From: Paucibacter_B soli
GTDB taxonomy: Bacteria > Pseudomonadota > Gammaproteobacteria > Burkholderiales > Burkholderiaceae_C
NCBI RefSeq assembly: GCF_037482845.1
Contig: NZ_JBBHJW010000008.1
Location: forward strand, 1 to 64,000
Length of the DNA: 64,000 bases
Reading direction: 5' to 3'
Of the stretch, positions 57,819 through 64,000 are shown piece by piece; position 1 is the stretch's first letter, and each line of letters opens with the position of its first letter. Below the pieces are notes generated by a model. That model searched no databases, was not told where the DNA came from, and saw nothing but the letters and a program-made list of their open reading frames with translations. Position numbers and translations under genes: made by a program.

Positions 57819-58703
57819 ATGCAAATGCTCGATGACGCCGCGGCCACCGCGGCACGCCTGCCCTATGCACGCCTGATACCCGCCGTGGCCCAGGCAATGC
57901 TGGACCTGCGTGCCGGCCACATCCACAGCTGCCCGCGCGCCGTGCTGCCGCTGCCCGAGGGCGGCAGCTACCTGGCCATGCCCTGCACCGACGCCCAATA
58001 CGCGATCAGCAAGCTGGTCTCGGTGACGCCCGCCAACCAGGCCCTGGGCCTGCCCACCATCCAGGGGCTGGTGCTGGCCAGCGATGCCCGTAACGGCAGC
58101 CCGCTGGCGCTGCTGCATGGCGGCACGGTGACGGCGCGCCGCACCGCCGCGGTGAGCCTGCTGGGCATCCAGCGCCTGCTCGGCCGCGTGCCGCAAGACC
58201 TGACCCTGGTGGGCACGGGCGGCCAGGCCTGGTCGCATGCGCTAGCGCTGCTGGAGGTCTGGCCGGGCCTGCGCCTGCGCATCAAGGGGCGCGCCGGCGC
58301 CGCCGGCTTCGTACAGCGCCTGGCCGCGTCGGGCCTGGCGGCCACGGTCTGGCACGAGGGCGATGACTATGGAGATTGCGTGCTCGCCGCCACCACCTCG
58401 CTCAAGGCGGTGCTGCCCGACGAGGTGGCGAGCGAGACCCTGATCGTTGGCATCGGCAGCTTCCGCCCCGACATGGCCGAGCTGCCCGCCACCCAGGTGC
58501 GGGCACGCCAGGTCTTCGTCGACGATCCCGAGGGTGCAAGGCACGAGGCCGGCGACCTGCTGCAGGCCGGCGTGGACTGGTCGCGCGTGCATGGCCTGGC
58601 CGAGCTGCTGGCGGGCGAGGTGCGGGTCGAGGGACCCTTGCTCTACAAGACCGTGGGCCAGGCCGCCTGGGACATGGCGGCGGTCCGCTGTGCGCTAGGG
58701 TAG
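57819..58703 (+). CDS. Ornithine cyclodeaminase/mu-crystallin family protein
   Basis: A 294-residue NAD(P)-binding protein of the OCD/mu-crystallin family. The Rossmann segment DLTLVGTGGQAWSHALALLE (about 128-147) and the N-terminal R/K-rich substrate region (ISKLVSVTPAN, TARRTAAVSLL) are present. Biochemical relatives include delta-1-pyrroline-2-carboxylate reductases. It starts 16 bp after the cyclase gene. The last 9 bp overlap the convergent attH-like gene. Confidence 0.82.
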   Translation: MQMLDDAAATAARLPYARLIPAVAQAMLDLRAGHIHSCPRAVLPLPEGGSYLAMPCTDAQYAISKLVSVTPANQALGLPTIQGLVLASDARNGSPLALLHGGTVTARRTAAVSLLGIQRLLGRVPQDLTLVGTGGQAWSHALALLEVWPGLRLRIKGRAGAAGFVQRLAASGLAATVWHEGDDYGDCVLAATTSLKAVLPDEVASETLIVGIGSFRPDMAELPATQVRARQVFVDDPEGARHEAGDLLQAGVDWSRVHGLAELLAGEVRVEGPLLYKTVGQAAWDMAAVRCALG

Positions 58704-59807
58704 GGGCATGCGGCCGGAATAGCCCGTCATCTCCAGATAGCCCAGGCCGATTTCGCGGCCCTGGGCGTCGGTGAGGCGGGCCGCACCCTCCCAGTAAAGC
58801 ATGGCGGTGCTGCGGCGCGCATCCACCTCCTGGGCGTCGAACAGCGCGCGCAGGCTCAGGCGGCCCAGCGGCGTCTGCAGGGTCCATTCCACAGGGTATT
58901 CGGCCTGCGAGACGGCACTGCGCCAGCGCCGCCCGGCCTCAAAGCCCAGCTGTTCCGGCCCGAACTCGGCCTGGCTGCCGTCGGCGCGCCGCCAGCTCCC
59001 GCCGGCCCATTGCCGGCTGCCATCGGCGCGGCGCAGCTGGAACAGGGTCAGCGCGCCGCCGTCGTGCAGATTGATGCCCAACCAGTCCCAGCCCACCGCG
59101 GCGTCGCCAGCGCCGCTGCCCAGCAGGGCATCGCTCCACTCATGGTCCAGCCAGGCGCGGCCGCGCACGCGCAGCGTGCGGCCGTCGAGCTTGAGCTGCC
59201 CTTGGGTCTGCAGCTGGGGCTCGGTGATGTAGTGGCTGAACTGGGCAGCATCCGGTCCCTTGCGTGACAGACCCTGTTCGCCCTGTAGCAGGGGCGGCTG
59301 CACGGCCGACAGCTGCAGGTCTAGAGCGAAGCCGGCGTGGAAACTATTCAGCTTGGCGGCATAACGCGACAGGCCCGTGTCCGGCGCGACGCTGCGTTGC
59401 AGCCGCCACGCGCCCAGGCGCAGCGCGGTGTCGCGCTCGTCCGCATGGGCATGGGCAAAGCCCTGGCGCGCCAGGTGCTGGTCGTGGCGCAGCCGACCAG
59501 GCGCCAGCTCGCTCAGCGCCGCATGGGCGATCAGCAGCTGGCGCGGCGCGAAGCTGCCGACCTGCTGTTGCGCCTCGGCACGGCGCAGGCGAAAAAAGGT
59601 GAGCTGAAAACCATGGCTGGGCGGCCTGCCGCCCGCGGCGCCCCCGCCGTCCTCAACGCTCAGCAGGCCGGTGAGGTACCACCATTCCAGCGCAGTCTCG
59701 GGGTGGGCGCCATGGTCGCGTGGAAACTGCAGTGGCGCGGCCCAGCTGGGTCGCGCCAGCAAACCTGCCAGCGCTGGCAACACAGCACGTCGCCGCAGCA
59801 TCATCAT
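58695..59807 (-). CDS. AttH/CrtC-like lipocalin-fold protein
   Basis: A 370-residue exported protein of the AttH/carotenoid 1,2-hydratase family. N-terminus MMMLRRRAVLPALAGLLARP is a signal, possibly Tat. Core motifs HPETALEWWYLTGLL, FQLTFFRLRR, WLDHEWSD and GWDWLGINLHDGGAL. No carotenoid genes are near, but an FtsX-type permease and an ATPase are, so it fits the AttEFGH-type ABC module. ATG 59807 shares one base with the preceding stop, behind AGGAGG. Confidence 0.85.
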   Translation of the reverse strand: MMMLRRRAVLPALAGLLARPSWAAPLQFPRDHGAHPETALEWWYLTGLLSVEDGGGAAGGRPPSHGFQLTFFRLRRAEAQQQVGSFAPRQLLIAHAALSELAPGRLRHDQHLARQGFAHAHADERDTALRLGAWRLQRSVAPDTGLSRYAAKLNSFHAGFALDLQLSAVQPPLLQGEQGLSRKGPDAAQFSHYITEPQLQTQGQLKLDGRTLRVRGRAWLDHEWSDALLGSGAGDAAVGWDWLGINLHDGGALTLFQLRRADGSRQWAGGSWRRADGSQAEFGPEQLGFEAGRRWRSAVSQAEYPVEWTLQTPLGRLSLRALFDAQEVDARRSTAMLYWEGAARLTDAQGREIGLGYLEMTGYSGRMPLP

Positions 59808-62347
59808 CACCAGTCCTCCTTGACCGACTGCAGCGCATCCGGCCCGGCCGCCGCGCGTGCCGCCCACCAGGCCGTCAGGCCGCTGGCCAGCAGCACCGCG
59901 AGCATCAGCAGGGCCAGGCGCGCCAGCGGCACATGCATGTCCATGCTCCAGTGGAAGCTCTGCGGATTCAGCACCCATACCAGCACCGCGCTGATCGCCA
60001 GCCCCAGCAGCAGGCCCGCGATGGCGCCGGCCGCGCCGAACAGCAGGGCCTCGGCCACCACCATGCGGCGCAGCGTGCGGCGCTCGAAGCCCAGGTGCAG
60101 CAGCAGGCCGAACTCGCGCCGCCGCGCCAGCACCTGGGCCGAGAGGCTGGCGGCCACGCCGAACAGGCCCACGCCCAGGGCCACGGCCTGCAGCCAGTAG
60201 GTGACGGCAAAGCTGCGGTCGAACAGCTGCAGCGAGAAGCGTCGCAGCTCGCCGGCCGCCGCCAGCTCGATGTCCTCGGGCCGCTCGGCCAGGGCGCGCA
60301 GGCGCTGTTGCAGCGCCTGCATGTCCGCGGTGCCCGGCGGCAGGTAAAGCATCAGATCGGTGGCCGCGGCATCGCCGCTCCAGCGCCGGTAGTCGGCCAG
60401 CGCGATCAAGAGGGCCGGGCTCTGGCGGCTGTAGTCGCGCCAGACGCCGCGCACCAGCACCGGCAGCGGCGCCCGGCCGGCCAGCTCCAGGCTCGGCGTG
60501 TCGCCAGGGTGCAGGCGCAGCTGGTCGCGCATGGCCTCGTTCACATAGATCTTGGGCATCTGGCCGCGCGGCGCCGCCAGGGCGCCGGTGAGCGGCAGTC
60601 GGCCTTCATCGTCCGGCAGCTCGCGCGCCAGCATCAGCACCGGCTGGCCGGCCACGCTGAGCTCGCGCGTGCGCTGCTGGGCGATGCGCTCGGCGATGCC
60701 GCTGGCGCGCAGGCGCTGCACAAAGTCCGGCGGCAACGGCAAGCCCTCCTGGCGCGCCGCCCGCAGGCCGTTGCGCACGAACAGATCGGCCGGCAGCATG
60801 TCGCGCAACCAGGCGTCCAGCGAGGCGCGGAAGCTGCCCACCATCACCAGCATCGCCACCGACAGGCTCAGTGCCACCAGCACGCCGGCCAGCATGCGCG
60901 TGGCCTCGCCCGCCTGGTCGTGCGCGCGTTCGCGTATCAGCAGGGCCAGCGCGCTGCGCCGGCGCGGCAACAGGCGGCGCAAGCCATCCACCAAGGCCGG
61001 CACCGCCGCCAGGCCGCCGAACAGCAGGCAGAGCATGGCGGCATAAGCGCCCAGCGGCAGGCCCTGCAGCGGCGGCGTCAGGCTCAGCAGCCCGCCCAGC
61101 AGCAACAGGCCCGGGCCCAGCCAGCGCGGCAGGCGCGGATGGCTATCGGCCCCCAGGCCCTTGAGCACCTGGGCGGCCGGCAGACGGCGCAGGCCCCAGA
61201 CGGGCAGGGCGGCGGCGGCCGGGCTCACCGCCAGGCCCAGGCCGCCCAGCGCCAGCAAGGGCAAGAAGGGCAGCTGCAGCTGCGGCCTGACCCCGCCCGA
61301 CATGCCAGCCAGCATGCCCGCGCCGAGATCACCGCCCAGCAGTTCCAAGCCCAGCGCCGCCAGGCCTATGCCCAGGGCCAGCCCCAGCAGGCTGCCCAGC
61401 AGGCCCAGCAGCAGGGCCTCGGCCAGCACCAGGCCGGCGCGCTCGCGCGCGCTCATGCCCAGCACGCCCAGCAGGGCCAGCTGGGGCAGGCGCTGCGCCA
61501 CAGATAGCGTGTGCACCGCAAACACCAGAAAGCCGCCGACGAACAGCGCCATCAGCGAGAGCACGCCCAGGTTGACGCGATAGGCCTGGCTCAGCTGCGC
61601 CGCCTGGCCCTCTGCCGCCGCGGCGCTGCGTGCGCGCACTCCCGGCGGCAGGGCCAGGCCGGCGGCCACGGCCTGCGGGTCCAGCCCCGGCAGCAGGCGC
61701 ATCGCGATGCGATCCAGCTCGCCGGGCCGACCCAGCAGGGCCTGGGCCACGGCGATGTCCAGCACCGCCAGCGGCGCGCCCGGCGTGCCCGTGCGGCCGG
61801 CCAGGCGCAGCGTGACGCTGCGTGGCTGGCCCTGGAGCTGCAGGCGCAGGCTCAGCTCGGCCGGCGGCTTGGGGCCAAGGCGCTGCAGCGCCGCGGGATT
61901 CAGAAACAGCTGGCCATCGGCGAGCAGGTCGGGAGGGGTTTCGCCATCGAACAGCGGCAGCAGCTCGGGCTGCAGCTGGGCCAGTTGCAGCATGTCCACG
62001 CCCAGCAGGCGCAGGCTGAAGGGCTGGCCCTGGGCGTCCAGCAGCTGAGCGCGGCCCTCCAGCATGGGCCCCAGCGCCAGCACGTCCTCGCGCTCGGCCA
62101 GGCGCGCGAACAAGGCCTCGTCGAGCGCGCCGGTGGCCGCGCTCAGCTCCAGATCGGCCTGACCGCTGAGCGCGCGCGCCGCCGCGTCGAACTCACGCAG
62201 GCCGGCGCTGTTGATCAGCTGCACCGCCGTGGCCAGCGCCACGCCCAGCGCGATCGCCAGCAAGGCCAGGGTCTGGCGGCCCCATTGCTGGCGCAGTGCG
62301 GGCCAGGAGAGGTGCCGCAGCCAAGCAATCCACGAAGACGGCGTCAT
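59807..62347 (-). CDS. ABC permease, FtsX-like, double domain
   Basis: An 846-residue permease with two FtsX domains: TM helices near 20-40, about 265-385 (three, plus more to about 480) and at the C-terminus (about 715-840), with large periplasmic MacB-like loops between. This is the MacB/LolCE-type mechanotransmission class. It works with the ATPase encoded 3 bp upstream and AttH-like protein downstream. Substrate unknown; probably a lipoprotein or membrane-lipid process. Confidence 0.87.
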   Translation of the reverse strand: MTPSSWIAWLRHLSWPALRQQWGRQTLALLAIALGVALATAVQLINSAGLREFDAAARALSGQADLELSAATGALDEALFARLAEREDVLALGPMLEGRAQLLDAQGQPFSLRLLGVDMLQLAQLQPELLPLFDGETPPDLLADGQLFLNPAALQRLGPKPPAELSLRLQLQGQPRSVTLRLAGRTGTPGAPLAVLDIAVAQALLGRPGELDRIAMRLLPGLDPQAVAAGLALPPGVRARSAAAAEGQAAQLSQAYRVNLGVLSLMALFVGGFLVFAVHTLSVAQRLPQLALLGVLGMSARERAGLVLAEALLLGLLGSLLGLALGIGLAALGLELLGGDLGAGMLAGMSGGVRPQLQLPFLPLLALGGLGLAVSPAAAALPVWGLRRLPAAQVLKGLGADSHPRLPRWLGPGLLLLGGLLSLTPPLQGLPLGAYAAMLCLLFGGLAAVPALVDGLRRLLPRRRSALALLIRERAHDQAGEATRMLAGVLVALSLSVAMLVMVGSFRASLDAWLRDMLPADLFVRNGLRAARQEGLPLPPDFVQRLRASGIAERIAQQRTRELSVAGQPVLMLARELPDDEGRLPLTGALAAPRGQMPKIYVNEAMRDQLRLHPGDTPSLELAGRAPLPVLVRGVWRDYSRQSPALLIALADYRRWSGDAAATDLMLYLPPGTADMQALQQRLRALAERPEDIELAAAGELRRFSLQLFDRSFAVTYWLQAVALGVGLFGVAASLSAQVLARRREFGLLLHLGFERRTLRRMVVAEALLFGAAGAIAGLLLGLAISAVLVWVLNPQSFHWSMDMHVPLARLALLMLAVLLASGLTAWWAARAAAGPDALQSVKEDW

Positions 62348-62350
62348 GGC

Positions 62351-62969
<619 letters not shown>

Positions 62970-62986
<17 letters not shown>

Positions 62987-63932
62987 GGGCGCGCAGAATC
63001 TTTTGCAGGGCCACCAGCACCTGCAGTTCCAGCTGGTCGCTGTCGGCCGCGATCACCTGGCGCTGCGGCATGGAGCGCAGCCAGGTCAGCTGGCGCTTGG
63101 CGAGCTGGCGGGTGGCGGCGCTGCCCAGCTCGGCAAGCTGGCTGAAATCGTTCGCGTCCAGCGCCTCCCAGGTCTGGCGATAGCCCACGCAGCGCATCGA
63201 GGGCAGATCCAGGCTCAGGTCGCCGCGCGCGCGCAGGCCGCGCACTTCGTCCACCAGGCCGGCCTCCAGCATCTGCGCGAAACGCTGGTCCAGCCGGCGG
63301 TGCAGCCAGGCGCGGTCCTGCGGTTCGAGCGAGATCAGCGGCCAGTCGACGCCGCTGCTGCGCGCCTGCTCGGCATAGAGCTGGGACATCGGTGTGCCGC
63401 TCAGATGCCAGACCTCCAGCGCGCGCTGGATGCGTTGCGCATCGTTGGGCGCCAGGCGCGCGGCGGTGCTGGGGTCATGTCTTGCCAGCTCGGCATGCAT
63501 TGCCGGCCAGCCCTGCGCGGCGGCCTGGGCGTCCAGGCGCGCGCGCAGCGCCGCGTCGGCCTGAGGCAGGTTGGAGAGGCCGTCGAACAAGGCCTTGAAG
63601 TACAGCATGGTGCCGCCCACCAGCAGGGGCAGCTTGCCGCGCGCCAGGATCTCGGCGGCCAGTGCCTTGGCACTGCGCGCGAACTCGGCGGCCGAGTAGG
63701 ACTGGGTCGGCTCGATGATGTCGATCAGGTGGTGCGGCACCGCCGCCAGCTCGGCCGGCGTCGGCTTGGCCGTGCCTATGTCCATGCCGCGGTAGACCAG
63801 GGCCGAATCGACGCTGATGATCTCGATCGGCAGGTATTCGGCGGCCTTGAGCGCGCAGGCGGTCTTGCCGCTGCCGGTGGGGCCGGCCAGGCAGATCGGG
63901 CGGAGAGGGAAAAAATCTTGTTGCAGCGACAT
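62970..63932 (-). CDS. miaA: tRNA dimethylallyltransferase
   Basis: A 320-residue MiaA that transfers a dimethylallyl group to A37 of tRNAs reading UNN codons. P-loop AGPTGSGKT (16-24), DSALVYRGMDIGTAKP, HHLIDI, LVGGTMLYFKAL and the tRNA-binding NDAQRIQRALEV are present. Overlaps the ABC ATPase gene by 17 bp; the gene upstream on the same strand runs off the window. Confidence 0.95.
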
Positions 63933-63947
63933 CAGGAATGGGGATTG

Positions 63948-64000
63948 TCAGGCCAGCGCGGCGGCGCGCTGGCGTCGGCCCTCGGCCTGCACCAGGGTCC
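63948..64000 (-). CDS. C-terminal fragment of an unidentified gene
   Basis: The last 53 bp, read on the minus strand, are open and end TLVQAEGRRQRAAALA then TGA at 63950-63948, 15 bp before miaA. The frame enters from outside the window. Too short to name; MutL, often upstream of miaA, does not end this way as far as I can judge. Confidence 0.4.
   Translation of the reverse strand, partial: TLVQAEGRRQRAAALA

Noticed and set aside
58695..59807. Carotenoid 1,2-hydratase function for the AttH/CrtC-like gene
   Set aside because: No carotenoid or photosynthesis genes are near, while ABC partners are adjacent, so the AttH-type role is preferred.

Overview
The window comes from a GC-rich bacterial chromosome. 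Gene order, protein families and start-codon style (GTG starts, ATGA/GTGA overlaps) point to a betaproteobacterium of the order Burkholderiales, probably a facultative chemolithoautotroph that oxidises reduced sulfur and fixes CO2. This placement is inferred from gene content; no rRNA or other marker is present. I see no tRNA, rRNA, CRISPR array, insertion sequence or prophage.

Layout. (1) 1-1533: terminator of an off-window gene, then a two-gene XRE-antitoxin/AbiEii-type nucleotidyltransferase module with an inverted-repeat operator. (2) 1662-8106: Entner-Doudoroff genes edd-eda, a thioesterase divergent from a MarR regulator, a CAT-fold protein, a PuuB/DadA-like flavoprotein and xth. (3) 8250-15341: the thiosulfate-oxidising Sox system, soxR-CDYZAX and then soxB on its own promoter. 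(4) 15477-28286: sulfur accessory genes: a SqrR/BigR-type persulfide sensor, FadL-like porin, DUF302 lipoprotein, DsrE-like protein, three YeeE/YedE transporters, a small NPCGP-repeat protein, a DUF6969-like protein, rhodanese, cytochrome c4, flavocytochrome c sulfide dehydrogenase (fccAB), a SoxH-like metallohydrolase, a thioredoxin-like protein and a chemoreceptor. (5) 28759-39180: cbbR divergent from the Calvin-cycle operon cbbLS-X-Y-F-P-T-Z-A with Form IC (red-type) RuBisCO. (6) 39279-48397: two small c-type cytochromes, a second SoxR-like regulator, and an ArsR-controlled block with an RND pump, DUF2892 protein, sulfide:quinone oxidoreductase, OsmC-like protein, FNR-like regulator and single-domain rhodanese. 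(7) 48422-64000: mostly housekeeping genes (folA, thyA, pyrF, miaA), an MsbA-like ABC exporter, a large acetyl-CoA hydrolase/transferase, a diguanylate cyclase and an AttEFGH-like ABC module.

How it works together. Sulfide can be oxidised by SQR and FccAB, and thiosulfate by SoxXA-YZ-B-CD. Electrons pass to periplasmic cytochromes and quinone and can drive the Cbb cycle. YeeE/YedE channels, rhodaneses and DsrE/OsmC/thioredoxin-like proteins would handle sulfane sulfur. The best evidence for coordination is a 20-bp operator-like motif, A(C/T)ATC-x-x, six bases, then CG(A/C)ATA-x. It recurs at six promoters: soxR, soxB, the dsrE-like/yeeE divergent region, the fccAB/soxH-like divergent region, the cytochrome gene after cbbA, and the second SoxR-like gene. 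I read this as a SoxR-type regulon.

Most worth testing: the six-site regulon, the NPCGP-repeat protein with its transporter island, the RND pump tied to sulfide oxidation, and a PyrF whose DxKxxD motif carries Glu in place of the last Asp.
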